A program made the translations under genes and the position numbers. From Pseudoalteromonas sp. P1-25 (GTDB taxonomy: Bacteria; Pseudomonadota; Gammaproteobacteria; Enterobacterales; Alteromonadaceae), in contig NZ_LKDW01000014.1 of assembly GCF_001401805.1 (NCBI RefSeq), forward strand, positions 1 to 64,000: a stretch of 64,000 bases of DNA, given 5' to 3'. The first letter of the stretch is position 1. Every line of letters begins with the position of its first letter. Under the pieces are notes generated by a model. That model was given only the letters and a program-made list of their open reading frames with translations, did no database searches and was not told the origin of the DNA. This document shows positions 25,886 to 35,646 of the stretch, piece after piece.

Positions 25886-26152
25886 TTATTTAAAGGTAAC
25901 CTTACCACCAATTATTTTGTAGGCTGGCGTGCCACGTATGATTGCTGGGCGCGCAAACGGGCGCTCGCATTTAGGGCAAATACACGGTGTTGTTGTGTAG
26001 TCCTGAGTTATTCGCTCTATAAAACATTTAACTAAAGCGCCTTTGCCGCCTTTTCTATATCTAAATAGCGCCGCTTTGCAAGCAGAGCAAAAAATATCGA
26101 CTGTTTTAGTCGGACCTTTTTTATTTGGCTTAGCCATATACGTCTTTAACAT
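25886..26152 (-). CDS. small zinc-ribbon-like protein, function unknown
   Basis: The 88-residue basic protein has two CxxC knuckles, CSAC near residue 22 and CPKC near residue 60. That is the spacing of a zinc ribbon. The stretch between them is rich in Lys and Arg (YRKGGKGALVKC), which suggests RNA or DNA contact. The second Met (MAKPNKKG) at 26137 is an equally possible start. No partner gene is evident. The zinc-binding role is inferred from the cysteine pairs. Confidence 0.7.
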   Translation of the reverse strand: MLKTYMAKPNKKGPTKTVDIFCSACKAALFRYRKGGKGALVKCFIERITQDYTTTPCICPKCERPFARPAIIRGTPAYKIIGGKVTFK

Positions 26153-26295
26153 ACCTACGTAATTGCAAAGCAGGCATTTTAGCAGTTAATAAATAAAAAC
26201 GTTATAGACGCTTGGCAAAGTGCCTAATAAGCGGTGGAGAGAACACAGGGGTTAAAATAATAGGTGCAATATAAAACGCCTTACAAGCGTTTACA

Positions 26296-26664
26296 TTAAT
26301 CTCTAAAAAACAGACGGTTTAATTGCGCTGATAACACATTCATATTAAATGGCTTAATAATAACCCCCGACACTTTTGCTTTTATAACTCGCTTTACTGT
26401 ATCTGCGTTATCTTCGCACGTGATCATAATAACGGGTAAGTCGACTAAGGCTTCATCATGACGTATTTTATCGAGTAGGTTTACACCATCTACTTTAGGC
26501 ATATGTAGGTCGGTTATAACTAAATCAAACTTTTGCTGATTCAGTATTTTCAACGCCTGGTAGCCATCAGTTGCCTCCACCACGTTTTTATAATCTAGCT
26601 GCCTCAACATATTAATTAATACGTGGCGCATGAGAGGCACGTCACCTACGACTAATATTTTCAT
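26296..26664 (-). CDS. stand-alone receiver-domain (CheY-like) protein
   Basis: The 122-residue protein is a single response-regulator receiver domain. The phosphoacceptor is Asp52 in VITDLHMPKVDG, the switch Thr is 82 and the conserved Lys is 104 in IKPF. The acidic pair that normally binds magnesium (DD or DE after beta-1) is GD here (residues 7-8), so one ligand is missing and phosphorylation may be altered. It has no output domain, so it should act through protein contact, as CheY does. No chemotaxis gene is nearby. Confidence 0.88.
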   Translation of the reverse strand: MKILVVGDVPLMRHVLINMLRQLDYKNVVEATDGYQALKILNQQKFDLVITDLHMPKVDGVNLLDKIRHDEALVDLPVIMITCEDNADTVKRVIKAKVSGVIIKPFNMNVLSAQLNRLFFRD

Positions 26665-26712
26665 AATTATCTTTACTGTATTGAGCTCTCAAAGGGGGCC
26701 AGAATTAAGCGC

Positions 26713-27129
26713 TTACGGCCATACACCTATAATGAAACCCATTAATGTAAACTGTAATGTGTAGTACCCTGCATTAATTAAAAATAGCTTGATTGGACGC
26801 TGCTCATAAATATAACTAAGTCCAAGCGAGCTACCTACCCAAAACAAACCGATGGCAAAGCCTGTAAATGCGCCCTCTCCCATACCGGCTTCTTTACCCA
26901 AAAATAATGAAAGTACTACCGCCGACACAAGTGCAAGTACCATACTGCCGCCAAAAATTAACGCCGGTTTTGCTGTTTGTAAATCAAGCTCAGTAAGACC
27001 TGTGCACTCTAACCAGGCATTTTTAAAAAAAGCGTTTGAATACCAAATACCGCCAAGCATAAAAGAGGAAAGTGCCGCCACAAGCACGGCAAAAAAATCA
27101 ACATCAGTAAAATTCATACATACTGCCAT
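26713..27129 (-). CDS. DUF1761 membrane protein
   Basis: The 138-residue protein has four predicted transmembrane helices and the DUF1761 signature near its start (FFAVLVAALSSFMLGGIWYSN...FFKNAW). The family is widespread but of unknown function. The second Met, four codons in (27117), fits the family's usual N-terminus at least as well; neither start has a strong ribosome-binding site. The gene appears monocistronic. Confidence 0.8.
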   Translation of the reverse strand: MAVCMNFTDVDFFAVLVAALSSFMLGGIWYSNAFFKNAWLECTGLTELDLQTAKPALIFGGSMVLALVSAVVLSLFLGKEAGMGEGAFTGFAIGLFWVGSSLGLSYIYEQRPIKLFLINAGYYTLQFTLMGFIIGVWP

Positions 27130-27237
27130 AATACATAGTGTACAAGGGTATTCTGACTGTAGTTAAAAATACCCTAAGCAGCAAATTATCGCCTTTAAAA
27201 TTTGCGGCTTAGGCTATATTAGTTTGCGTGGATCTTT

Positions 27238-27699
27238 TTAAAAATCACCATAAATGGCACGTGTTTGTTCTTTTAAATCAGTTGGCGAAAGCGCTAGCTC
27301 AAGCCCTCGCTTACCTGCACTTACATACACTGTATTAAAGGCTATAGCGCTTGAATGAATAAAGGTGGGTAGGCGCTTTTTTTGCCCAAGCGGACTAACC
27401 CCTCCTAAAATGTATCCCGTGGCGGCTTGTACCTTTGGTGCGCTTGCCATTGCGACCTTTTTAGCATGACTCAATTTGGCTAATTGCTTTAAATTTACTT
27501 GCTGGGATACCGGTGTAACGGCAACAATTAACTTCCCTTCACTGGTTTCAAGCACAAGGGTTTTAAATACCTGCTCACTGTTAAGGTTTAACTTTTCAAC
27601 GGCTTCTTGGCCATAACGCGTTGTATTAGCATCGTGTTGATAACTAAGTACATCGTGAGGCACATTTTGTTTTTTCAGTAACTCTATTGCTGGGGTCAT
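27238..27699 (-). CDS. ybaK: Cys-tRNA(Pro)/Cys-tRNA(Cys) deacylase YbaK/EbsC
   Basis: The 153-residue protein is a full-length YbaK domain: FKTLVLETSEGKLIVAVTPV, then LAKLSHAKKVAMASA and the conserved GYILGGVSPLGQKKRLPTFI. YbaK acts in trans to remove cysteine wrongly attached to tRNA(Pro) by prolyl-tRNA synthetase, acting in the cytoplasm. The conserved Lys in the LSHAKK region is the key substrate-positioning residue of the family. Single gene, no linked partner. Confidence 0.92.
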   Translation of the reverse strand: MTPAIELLKKQNVPHDVLSYQHDANTTRYGQEAVEKLNLNSEQVFKTLVLETSEGKLIVAVTPVSQQVNLKQLAKLSHAKKVAMASAPKVQAATGYILGGVSPLGQKKRLPTFIHSSAIAFNTVYVSAGKRGLELALSPTDLKEQTRAIYGDF

Positions 27700-27789
27700 T
27701 CAAGTTAGCCCTGTTATTTAAGCGCATTATTAATCTACAATAAGGGCTAATCATTTTGAAGGGTTACTTAATAGCAGATACGTTAATAG

Positions 27790-27912
27790 CCGCTTATTGA
27801 CGAGGATATAGGTGCAAAGGGTAAAGACGCGCAGGGGAATTACCTAAGACAACAAAATAAGCTCAGTGAATTAATCGATTGGGTATACGCACTTTATAAG
27901 AGTGTTAGGTAG
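27790..27912 (+). pseudogene. possible remnant of a protein gene (no start codon)
   Basis: A 40-codon open stretch between two stop codons reads like a coding C-terminus (IDEDIGAKGKDAQGNYLRQ followed by QNKLSELIDWVYALYKSVR) but has no start codon and no upstream continuation. I do not recognise the family. It lies in a 299-bp gap between ybaK and dnaJ and may be a decayed gene end. Chance cannot be excluded. Confidence 0.25.
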
Positions 27913-27949
27913 TGCCCAGTGATAGGTATAAATTACATGAATTTGAGCC

Positions 27950-27977
27950 AAAAAAAACGGTGCATCAAGCACCGTTA
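27950..27977 (-). terminator. Rho-independent terminator of dnaJ
   Basis: ACGGTGC (27957-27963) and GCACCGT (27969-27975) form a GC-rich stem with a five-base loop. On the minus strand it is followed by eight T. It lies 22 bp past the dnaJ stop. Confidence 0.9.
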
Positions 27978-27998
27978 TTTAGTTTTTACGATAACTAA

Positions 27999-29141
27999 TT
28001 ACTTAGTTAAATCGTCAAAAAACTTTTTAACACCGTCAAAAAAGCCTTGCTCTTTAGGACGGTTTTTTGAGCTATCTTTGCCCATGCTCTCGTCTAACTC
28101 TTTAAGTAACTCGCGTTGACGCTCGTTTAAATTAACTGGCGTTTCAATCACGACTTTACAAATTAAGTCACCTTGAGCACCACTACGTACAGATTTAACA
28201 CCTTTGCCACGCATACGGAACATTTTGCCCGTTTGTGTTTCAGACGGTATTTTAAGTTTTGCACGGCCATCAAGTGTAGGTACTTCAATTTCGCCACCCA
28301 AACCGGCAGTAGTAAAGCTAATAGGCACTTCGCAGTATAAGTTATTTGCTTCACGAACAAATATTGGGTGTTCGCGAACCGATACTTGTACGTATAAATC
28401 GCCTGCTGGCGCCCCGTGCATGCCCGCTTCGCCTTCACCACTTAAACGAATGCGATCGCCCGTGTCTACGCCTGCTGGAATTTTGACTGACAACGTTTTT
28501 GTTTTTTCAACGCGCCCTTGCCCATGACACTTGTTACAAGGGTCTGAAATAATCTGACCTTGTCCCTGACATGTTGGACACGTTTGTTGCACAGCAAAGA
28601 ATCCTTGGCGCATTTGTACTTGCCCAGCGCCATGACACGTAGTACATGTTTTAGGCTTAGAGCCTGCTTTAGCACCACTGCCATCACAGGGCTTACAGCT
28701 AACCCATGTCGGTACTTTTATTTCTACTTCTTTACCACGAACCGCTTCTTCTAAGCTTAGGTCCATGTTGTAACGTAAGTCCGAACCACGTTGCTGGCGC
28801 GATTGACGACGGCCACCACCGCCACCAAAAATGTCACCGAACACATCACCAAAAATATCACCAAAATCGCCTTGACCACCACCGCCAAAGCCACCGTGAC
28901 CGCCGCCACCGCCTTGTTCAAAGGCAGCATGGCCGTATTGGTCATACATTTGACGTTTTTGATCGTCGGTTAATATCTCGTATGCTTCTTTTACTTCTTT
29001 AAACTTTGATTCGAGATCTTTATCACCGGCGGTACGATCTGGGTGATATTTCATCGCTAAGCGTTTATACGCTTTTTTTATGTCTCTCTCGCTTGCATCT
29101 TTGCTTACGCCGAGAACTTCGTAATAATCGCGTTTTGACAT
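27999..29141 (-). CDS. dnaJ: chaperone DnaJ (Hsp40)
   Basis: DnaJ stimulates the ATPase of DnaK and delivers unfolded clients. The start at 29141 gives 380 residues beginning [11 protein letters not shown]. Order of parts: J domain with the HPD tripeptide ([10 protein letters not shown], about 32-34), a Gly/Phe-rich linker ([20 protein letters not shown]), four CxxCxGxG zinc repeats ([36 protein letters not shown]), then the C-terminal client-binding domains. The gene follows dnaK with a 201-bp gap that contains a hairpin, so DnaJ may be made at lower levels than DnaK. Confidence 0.97.
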   Translation of the reverse strand: MSKRDYYEVLGVSKDASERDIKKAYKRLAMKYHPDRTAGDKDLESKFKEVKEAYEILTDDQKRQMYDQYGHAAFEQGGGGGHGGFGGGGQGDFGDIFGDVFGDIFGGGGGRRQSRQQRGSDLRYNMDLSLEEAVRGKEVEIKVPTWVSCKPCDGSGAKAGSKPKTCTTCHGAGQVQMRQGFFAVQQTCPTCQGQGQIISDPCNKCHGQGRVEKTKTLSVKIPAGVDTGDRIRLSGEGEAGMHGAPAGDLYVQVSVREHPIFVREANNLYCEVPISFTTAGLGGEIEVPTLDGRAKLKIPSETQTGKMFRMRGKGVKSVRSGAQGDLICKVVIETPVNLNERQRELLKELDESMGKDSSKNRPKEQGFFDGVKKFFDDLTK

Positions 29142-29237
29142 ATCTATCACACTACTCTTTTCTATTTACAGCTAAGCTGCGGGATAAACCGATAAATCAC
29201 ATCGATTTATCATGAAAATTTTAAACCTTAAATACAT

Positions 29238-29272
29238 ACAAAAGGCGCGACAAGCTGTAGCCTGCGCGCCTC
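29238..29272 (-). terminator. intercistronic hairpin between dnaK and dnaJ
   Basis: AGGCGCG (29243-29249) and CGCGCCT (29265-29271) pair perfectly. On the minus strand the stem is followed by TTTTG only. This looks like a partial terminator or a processing hairpin that would lower dnaJ expression relative to dnaK. Confidence 0.65.
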
Positions 29273-29342
29273 AAAAGTTCATCCTACCCTAAAAACGTGA
29301 GCAAATCATGTTGTTTAGGCTAGTTAGAAGCTTAGCTGACAA

Positions 29343-31262
29343 TTACTTGTCGTCTTTTACTTCTTCAAACTCAGCATCAACTACATCATCGTCTTGCTTA
29401 GCAGACTGTTGTGGTTGCTCGCCTGCATCTGCGCCACCTTGTTGCGCTTTAGCTTGAGCAATTTCCATTAGCTTTTGAGACTTTTCAGCAAGTGCTTGCG
29501 TTTTAGCTTCAATTTCAGCTTTGTCATCGCTCTTAATAGCTGCTTCAAGGTCAACAACAGCGGCTTCAATTGCCTCTTTGTCTTCGCTTGGTAATGCATC
29601 ACCCGCTTCTTCAATTTGCTTGCGAGTGCCGTGTACCATTGCATCAGCTTGGTTACGAGTTGCTACTAGCTCTTCAAACTTTTTGTCTTCTTCAGCATTC
29701 GCTTCTGCATCACGAACCATTTTTTCTACTTCTTCATCGCTTAAGCCTGAAGACGCTTGAATCGTGATCTTTTGCTCTTTACCTGTATCTTTATCTTTCG
29801 CTGATACATGTAAGATACCATCCGCATCTACATCAAAAGTTACTTCGATTTGTGGCGTACCACGTTGTGCTGGACGAATACCTTCTAGGTTAAATTGACC
29901 TAAAGATTTGTTGTCGCTAGCACGTTTACGCTCACCTTGTAGTACATGAATCGTAACCGCAGACTGGTTATCTTCTGCTGTAGAGAAAGTTTGCGATTTC
30001 TTAGTTGGAATCGTTGTATTTTTCTCAATTAGCGGTGTCATTACAGAGCCCATTGTCTCAATACCTAGCGATAATGGAGACACGTCTAATAGTAGTACGT
30101 CTTTAACGTCGCCTGCTAATACACCACCTTGAATTGCCGCGCCTACTGCTACAGCTTCATCAGGGTTAACATCTTTACGTGGCTCTTTACCAAAGAACTC
30201 AGCAACAGTTTTTTGTACTAGTGGCATACGTGTTTGACCACCTACTAAAATGATATCGTTAATATCATTTACAGATAAATCAGCATCCGCTAGTGCACGT
30301 TTAAGTGGCTCAATTGACTTAGTTACTAAGTCTTCAACTAATGACTCAAGTTTAGCACGCGTTAGTTTAACGTTCATGTGCTTAGGACCTGATGCATCGG
30401 CAGTTACGTACGGAAGGTTAACTTCTGTAGATTGTGCAGATGATAGTTCGATTTTCGCTTTTTCAGCCGCTTCTTTAACACGTTGCATAGCAAGCGGATC
30501 GTTTTCTAAATCGATACCTTGGTCTTTCTTGAACTCAGCTACTAGGTAGTTGATTACACGGTTATCGAAATCTTCACCACCTAAGTGAGTGTCACCGTTT
30601 GTAGCAAGTACTTCAAATGTGTGCTCGCCTTCAACTTCATCAATTTCAATGATAGATAAATCGAAAGTACCACCACCTAAGTCGTATACTGCAACAACGT
30701 TTTCACCTTTGTTTTTGTCCATGCCGTAAGCAAGGGCAGCAGCTGTTGGCTCATTGATGATACGTTTAACTTCAAGACCCGCAATACGACCAGCATCTTT
30801 TGTTGCTTGACGTTGTGAATCGTTAAAGTATGCAGGTACTGTGATTACAGCTTCAGTTACTTCTTCACCTAAGAAGTCTTCTGCCGTTTTCTTCATTTTT
30901 TTAAGTACTTCTGCAGAAATTTGTGGTGCAGCGCGTTTTTCACCGCCTGCTTCTACCCATGCATCGCCGTTATCAGCTTTAATGATTTTAAACGGCATAA
31001 TACCGATATCGCGTTGTACTTCTTCGTCTTCAAAACGACGACCGATTAAACGCTTAATTGCAAATAACGTGTTAGTTGGGTTAGTAACCGCTTGACGCTT
31101 AGCAGGCTGACCTACTAGTGTTTCGCCGTCTTGCGTGTAAGCAATAATAGACGGGGTTGTGCGATCGCCTTCCGCATTTTCAATAACACGTGCTTTATCA
31201 CCATCAAGTACTGCAACACAAGAGTTTGTAGTACCTAAATCGATTCCAATAATTTTACCCAT
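29343..31262 (-). CDS. dnaK: chaperone DnaK (Hsp70)
   Basis: The 639-residue Hsp70 opens with [20 protein letters not shown], the phosphate-1 loop of the ATPase domain. The other signatures are [16 protein letters not shown] and [14 protein letters not shown]. The [18 protein letters not shown] linker leads into the substrate-binding domain, followed by a helical lid and a tail ending [12 protein letters not shown], the EEVKD-type C-terminus that contacts partners. It works with DnaJ and GrpE (GrpE not in the window). A heat-shock-type promoter lies about 50 bp upstream. Confidence 0.98.
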   Translation of the reverse strand: MGKIIGIDLGTTNSCVAVLDGDKARVIENAEGDRTTPSIIAYTQDGETLVGQPAKRQAVTNPTNTLFAIKRLIGRRFEDEEVQRDIGIMPFKIIKADNGDAWVEAGGEKRAAPQISAEVLKKMKKTAEDFLGEEVTEAVITVPAYFNDSQRQATKDAGRIAGLEVKRIINEPTAAALAYGMDKNKGENVVAVYDLGGGTFDLSIIEIDEVEGEHTFEVLATNGDTHLGGEDFDNRVINYLVAEFKKDQGIDLENDPLAMQRVKEAAEKAKIELSSAQSTEVNLPYVTADASGPKHMNVKLTRAKLESLVEDLVTKSIEPLKRALADADLSVNDINDIILVGGQTRMPLVQKTVAEFFGKEPRKDVNPDEAVAVGAAIQGGVLAGDVKDVLLLDVSPLSLGIETMGSVMTPLIEKNTTIPTKKSQTFSTAEDNQSAVTIHVLQGERKRASDNKSLGQFNLEGIRPAQRGTPQIEVTFDVDADGILHVSAKDKDTGKEQKITIQASSGLSDEEVEKMVRDAEANAEEDKKFEELVATRNQADAMVHGTRKQIEEAGDALPSEDKEAIEAAVVDLEAAIKSDDKAEIEAKTQALAEKSQKLMEIAQAKAQQGGADAGEQPQQSAKQDDDVVDAEFEEVKDDK

Positions 31263-31307
31263 GAATCTTCTCCAACTTCAAATTCGTTAATACGTTCGAT
31301 GACTAGT

Positions 31308-31336
31308 AAATAGGGATGCCACAAAGTGAATTCAAC
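31308..31336 (-). promoter_or_regulatory. sigma32 (RpoH) promoter of dnaK
   Basis: On the minus strand GTTGAA (31336-31331) is followed after 15 bp by CCCTATTT (about 31315-31308). This closely matches the heat-shock consensus CTTGAA-N13-15-CCCCATNT. It lies about 50 bp before the dnaK start codon, where such promoters normally occur. Confidence 0.75.
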
Positions 31337-31503
31337 TGTAAAAATGAAAAAAAATTCATTTTTTGTAATTTATTTAACAAAAAACCTTAATAAAAGTAGG
31401 GTTTGATGTTTTTTGCGCCAAATACACCCCTTCAACTCAACTAGTCTGACCAGTTGATATGTGTTATATATGTTTAATAATGATAATTTCAAGGATATTA
31501 ACG

Positions 31504-32325
31504 ATGCATTTTGATGACTTATTAAAACAAGCCTCTGCTATTTCTAGCACGTCTTCGGCTGCGCTCACCGCTCACAGCAACACAATGGAATTTCCGGCTA
31601 ATTGGTGCCAAGGTAGAACCGCCTTTGGTGGCCTTTCTGCTGCACTACTTTATCAAGCAATCAGAAAACACATTGACCCAAGTAGACGATTACTTTCTTT
31701 GAGTACTAATTTTGTGGGGCCATTGCTTGCTGACATGCCTTTTTCGATGTCAGTTGAAATTTTACGCCAAGGTAAAAGCAGTACTCAGGTATTAGCTAAA
31801 GTGATTCAAAGTGAGCAAGTGTGTGTAATTGTCCAAGCGTGCTTCGCTATTGATAGGCAATCAGGTGTTAACGTACCAGTAAGTAAAGAAATGGGATTAA
31901 AGCCTGTAGATGCACGACATACATTGCCATTTATTCAAGGGCAAATGCCTGAGTTTTTCCAGCATGTTGATTTATGCCCGCAGCAAGGCGCTATGCCATT
32001 TAGTGCTGCTGAGACTTCGCATTTAGGTGGTTGGATGCGTTTTAAACACACTCCCGAAACCATTACAGAAGCGCATATCATTGCACTAACAGATGCTTGG
32101 CCACCCACATTACTGCAAATGTTTAAGCAACCTGCGCCAGCAAGTAGCATGTCGTGGTATTTAGAATTTGTGCAAGAGCCAACACTTACACCTGGAGAGT
32201 GGTTAGGCTTTGAAGCAATCACACATCATGCAAAAGGTGGCTACGGATTAGAAGATGGCTGTATTTGGTCGCAGTCAGGGGAGTTAATTGCATTAACGCG
32301 TCAAACCGTTGCTTTATTTGATTAA
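31504..32325 (+). CDS. acyl-CoA thioesterase-like protein (TesB-type double hotdog)
   Basis: The ATG at 31504 has AAGGA about 8 bp upstream and gives 273 residues. Two hotdog halves are visible: the first with NWCQGRTAFGGLSAALLYQAI (substrate-pocket Gly-rich helix), the second ending in a TesB-like strand set (EWLGFEAITHHAKGGYGLEDG). TesB-like enzymes hydrolyse acyl-CoAs to free fatty acid and CoA. The family is often annotated only as thioesterase family protein, so the acyl chain preference is open. The gene is divergent from dnaK and stands alone. Confidence 0.8.
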   Translation: MHFDDLLKQASAISSTSSAALTAHSNTMEFPANWCQGRTAFGGLSAALLYQAIRKHIDPSRRLLSLSTNFVGPLLADMPFSMSVEILRQGKSSTQVLAKVIQSEQVCVIVQACFAIDRQSGVNVPVSKEMGLKPVDARHTLPFIQGQMPEFFQHVDLCPQQGAMPFSAAETSHLGGWMRFKHTPETITEAHIIALTDAWPPTLLQMFKQPAPASSMSWYLEFVQEPTLTPGEWLGFEAITHHAKGGYGLEDGCIWSQSGELIALTRQTVALFD

Positions 32326-32764
32326 ACACCGCTTGGCTTGCTGTTAACCACTTATTATTTGTTGATATTTACCCTTTACTTTTATATTTGGCCGCCATTA
32401 TTAAATGCTTTTTTTAAGTACTAAGTTGCTAAAATAAGCAAGGCACTGGGCTTTTAGTAAATTGGGTGAATATTAACGGGTAATGAGTGTGTATTGTTAT
32501 AGTAATGGAATATGCGCTCATTGGAGATAATTACATCTACCCTGTTTTCTTATGGCGGAATTGTCGCGCTGGCAGCAATCACAGCAGGCTTTTCACTGAG
32601 CAGCATCCATTGCCGGGTTTATAAAAAATAGCTATTAAAGCTAAGTTATAACAGCCTCATACCTACCCTTAACAAAGTGTTATTGCGCCTAATGATGAAT
32701 CGCGTTGTATTAATAACCCAAATATAGCAAAATTGCATAAACATTCTTCTTTGATGGTTATAAC
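32326..32764. other. intergenic region containing only a tiny ORF
   Basis: This 439-bp stretch precedes the pqi operon. No convincing terminator follows the thioesterase gene. A 39-codon frame (32512-32631) is described separately. The pqi promoter should lie in the right part, but no strong -35/-10 pair is obvious. Confidence 0.5.
32512..32631 (+). CDS. possible 39-residue small membrane protein
   Basis: ATG at 32512 opens 39 codons: a short polar start (MRSLEIITS), one hydrophobic helix (GGIVALAAITAGFSL) and a basic end (CRVYKK). This is the layout of many single-pass small proteins. The ribosome-binding site is weak, and an overlapping 40-codon frame in another phase (from 32505) is also open, so coding status is uncertain. 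Confidence 0.3.
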   Translation: MRSLEIITSTLFSYGGIVALAAITAGFSLSSIHCRVYKK

Positions 32765-33994
32765 TTGCAAACGATTTGCCCGTGCTGCGATTTAATAATT
32801 GATATACCTGCAATAGCCAATAAGCAAATGGCTGTGTGTCCGCATTGTCACCATAAGTTGTGCGAAAGCGATGTAAATAACGACACTAAAGTGGTCGCAC
32901 TCAGTATTGGCTCATTACTTATGCTATTAAGTAGCATGTTTTACCCGTTTATTTCGTTTAGTAGTAGCGGTATTACGCAAACCATCACCCTACCCGATGC
33001 CGCCCGAATTTTATTTAATTACGATAGTCAGTTACTTGGTTTATTTATTGACTTAAGTATTATTGCGCTACCAATGAGCTTACTGCTCATTCTTATTCCT
33101 ATGCACCTTGGGCTTTTACAATCTTTGCCAAATGGTATTGCTAGACGTTTACTCAAATTTACCTTGGCTCTTGAGCCGTGGATCATGTCTGAAATATTTT
33201 TAATTGGTGTACTGGTCAGCATGGTTAAGATTATGTCGCTTGCCGACATTAGTTTTGGGACCAGCTTCTGGGCTTATATTGGCTTTGTTGTTATGTACAT
33301 TGCCGCGCTTGCTCATGTAAACAAGCCTCGTCTATGGGCACAAATTAAGCCCGCCATAACACTTGATGACACATCACATGCTAAACGCGCTATTGATCGC
33401 AACATAAAAGCCTGCCATGTATGCCACCAACTTTGTAAAGATGACTATTGTCCGCGTTGCCACACTAAAACTCACATAAGAAACCCCAACAGTGTTCAAA
33501 AAGCAGCGGCTTGGTTAGTCACCTCAGTGCTTTGTTATATACCTGCAAACTTATTACCAATAATGCATACCACCAGTCTTGGCGATACATCACCGTCAAC
33601 CTTAATTGGCGGCGTACTGACACTTTGGAAAAGTGGCTCCTACCCCATTGCCGCCATTATATTTTTAGCCAGTGTGGTGGTGCCTTTAGCCAAAGCCCTT
33701 GTGCTAAGTTTTTTATGTTTTATGGTGGCAAAACCTGCTAACAAGCATACAAAAGGCTATACTAAAATTTATCAACTTACTGAATTTATTGGCAAATGGT
33801 CAATGATTGATGTATTTGTTGTTGCTATACTCGTCGCCTTAGTGCAATTAGGTAATTTAATGTCAATTACGCCTGGGCTAGGCATTGTATTTTTTACTGT
33901 TATGGTAATATGCCAAATGATGGCTGCACATGCGTTTGATCCACGCTTGTTGTGGGATACACCAAAAAACAAACATTCAGAGAATAAAGCATGA
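32765..33994 (+). CDS. pqiA: paraquat-inducible protein A (PqiA), membrane subunit of the Pqi lipid-transport system
   Basis: The 409-residue protein has two PqiA domains. Each has zinc-ribbon-like cysteines (CPCC...CPHC at the N-terminus; CHVCHQLC...YCPRC near residues 217-235) and four transmembrane helices. PqiA is the inner-membrane partner of the PqiB MCE tunnel that spans the periplasm for lipid transport and envelope integrity. The only in-frame start is TTG at 32765, as a stop codon lies 27 bp upstream; the N-terminus is therefore short compared with E. coli homologues. The stop overlaps the pqiB start (ATGA), indicating translational coupling. Confidence 0.88.
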   Translation: MQTICPCCDLIIDIPAIANKQMAVCPHCHHKLCESDVNNDTKVVALSIGSLLMLLSSMFYPFISFSSSGITQTITLPDAARILFNYDSQLLGLFIDLSIIALPMSLLLILIPMHLGLLQSLPNGIARRLLKFTLALEPWIMSEIFLIGVLVSMVKIMSLADISFGTSFWAYIGFVVMYIAALAHVNKPRLWAQIKPAITLDDTSHAKRAIDRNIKACHVCHQLCKDDYCPRCHTKTHIRNPNSVQKAAAWLVTSVLCYIPANLLPIMHTTSLGDTSPSTLIGGVLTLWKSGSYPIAAIIFLASVVVPLAKALVLSFLCFMVAKPANKHTKGYTKIYQLTEFIGKWSMIDVFVVAILVALVQLGNLMSITPGLGIVFFTVMVICQMMAAHAFDPRLLWDTPKNKHSENKA

Positions 33995-35646
33995 CCGAAA
34001 CGGCTAATGTAACAAACAAACCAAAAATCTCAGCTATTTGGATTATTCCGCTAATAGCCTTATTAGTTGGTATTTGGATGTTGTATCAATATCAAGCAAA
34101 TGTAGGCCCTACTATTTATATAAAAATGCCCCATGCAGAGGGCATTATTGCAGGTAAAACAGAAATAAAGGTGCGCAGTGTTAAAATTGGTCAAATTGAC
34201 GCTATACGCCTATCTGACTCGCAAGATAGCGTAATTGCCCGCGCACAAATAGACAGAAATTATAACGAACTACTCACCGAAGATGCCAAAATTTGGGTTG
34301 TTAAACCCCGTATAGACGAGACTGGCATTAGCGGCATGAGTACGCTTTTGTCGGGTGTTTATTTAGAGTTTTCCCCAGGGGAGAGTAAAAAACTTAAAGA
34401 GCGTTTTGTATTACAAGACGAGCCCGCCCTTATTGGTAAAGATGTAAAAGGTGGGCGTTTTCAATTACTCAGCTACAATGCTGAGGTACTCGAAGTTAGT
34501 ACAGGCATATTTTTTAAAAATTATAAAATAGGCCAAATAGAAACCGCTACCTTTGACTGGAAAAACCAAGCAATGAAGTACGGCATTTTTATTAATGAGC
34601 CGTATCAAAACCTCATAACATTAAACTCTATTTTTTGGGTTAATGCAGGGATTGAAATCGACTTATCAGCCGATGGTATTAATATAAGTACTGGCTCACT
34701 GAGCAAGCTTCTCAAAGGCGGTATTTCGGTTGGCTTACCCGATCAACAAGCACCTGGCGATATTGCACAAAACGGCCACAACTTCTCGTTGAGTCAAAGC
34801 TACAAAGAAGCCTTGGAAGAGCGCTTTTACGATTTTGATTACTACATTATTGACTTTGAACAATCAATACGAGGCCTACGCCCCGGTGCCCCGGTGGAAT
34901 ATCGTGGCACTCGAATTGGTACAGTGGTAGAAGCGCCCGCTAACGTTATTATTGATGGTAAACCCGCGCACTTTAAAAACCACAATACAGCGGTGCCTGT
35001 ACTGATTAAAATAGAGTATGGCCGTTTATATCACGATAGCGCAGCGGCCAGAGAATTTTGGCAAAGCAGCCTAACAGGTTGGATAAAAAGTGGTATGCGT
35101 GCCTCTTTAAAGCCCGGCAACCTTTTAACTGGCGCAGTGTATGTTGATTTTGATATATACCCCGACGCCCCTAAAGCGCATTTAGCAAAGCTTGCGAAGT
35201 ATGATGTTTTTCCAAGTATATCCAGCGGCATTACCGTGCTTGCCGATCAGGTCTCGGATGTGCTTAACAAGGTAAACAGCTTAAAAATCGAAGACAGTCT
35301 CGCGCAAATGCAGGCTACATTTAGTGACTACCAAGCCCTCGCTAACGAAATGCGTGCGTTATTAAGCCAAAAAGAGACACAAAATTTGCCCGGCGACTTT
35401 AATCGTAACTTTGATAAAATGACTAAAAGTATGGAGCAGTTTGAAGTGACCATGCGTCAATTTGATAAAACCATGGCTAGCTATCAGGCAGGCTCTGAGT
35501 TTCACCATCAATTACAGCAAACATTACTTGAATTTAAACGTTTAAGTGAGGAAATTCAGCCGCTGACACGTGGCTTAAATGAACAACCAAATATGTTTAT
35601 TTTTGATAAATCACTCCCTGCTGATCCACAACCAAGGAAGCAATAA
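33991..35646 (+). CDS. pqiB: PqiB, MCE-domain lipid transport tunnel protein
   Basis: The 551-residue protein has one N-terminal transmembrane helix (ISAIWIIPLIALLVGIWMLY) and three MCE domains, beginning around residues 40, 157 and 288. A long C-terminal helix region follows (EDSLAQMQATFSDYQALANE). E. coli PqiB has this three-MCE layout and forms a hexameric tube with a coiled-coil needle bridging inner and outer membranes for lipid movement. Three MCE domains rather than the seven of YebT favour PqiB. It overlaps pqiA by 4 bp and pqiC by 1 bp. Confidence 0.92.
   Translation: MTETANVTNKPKISAIWIIPLIALLVGIWMLYQYQANVGPTIYIKMPHAEGIIAGKTEIKVRSVKIGQIDAIRLSDSQDSVIARAQIDRNYNELLTEDAKIWVVKPRIDETGISGMSTLLSGVYLEFSPGESKKLKERFVLQDEPALIGKDVKGGRFQLLSYNAEVLEVSTGIFFKNYKIGQIETATFDWKNQAMKYGIFINEPYQNLITLNSIFWVNAGIEIDLSADGINISTGSLSKLLKGGISVGLPDQQAPGDIAQNGHNFSLSQSYKEALEERFYDFDYYIIDFEQSIRGLRPGAPVEYRGTRIGTVVEAPANVIIDGKPAHFKNHNTAVPVLIKIEYGRLYHDSAAAREFWQSSLTGWIKSGMRASLKPGNLLTGAVYVDFDIYPDAPKAHLAKLAKYDVFPSISSGITVLADQVSDVLNKVNSLKIEDSLAQMQATFSDYQALANEMRALLSQKETQNLPGDFNRNFDKMTKSMEQFEVTMRQFDKTMASYQAGSEFHHQLQQTLLEFKRLSEEIQPLTRGLNEQPNMFIFDKSLPADPQPRKQ

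Noticed and set aside
28560..29002. Several His- and Thr-rich plus-strand frames opposite dnaJ
   Set aside because: They are antisense reflections of the Gly-rich linker and zinc repeats of dnaJ, with no start signals.
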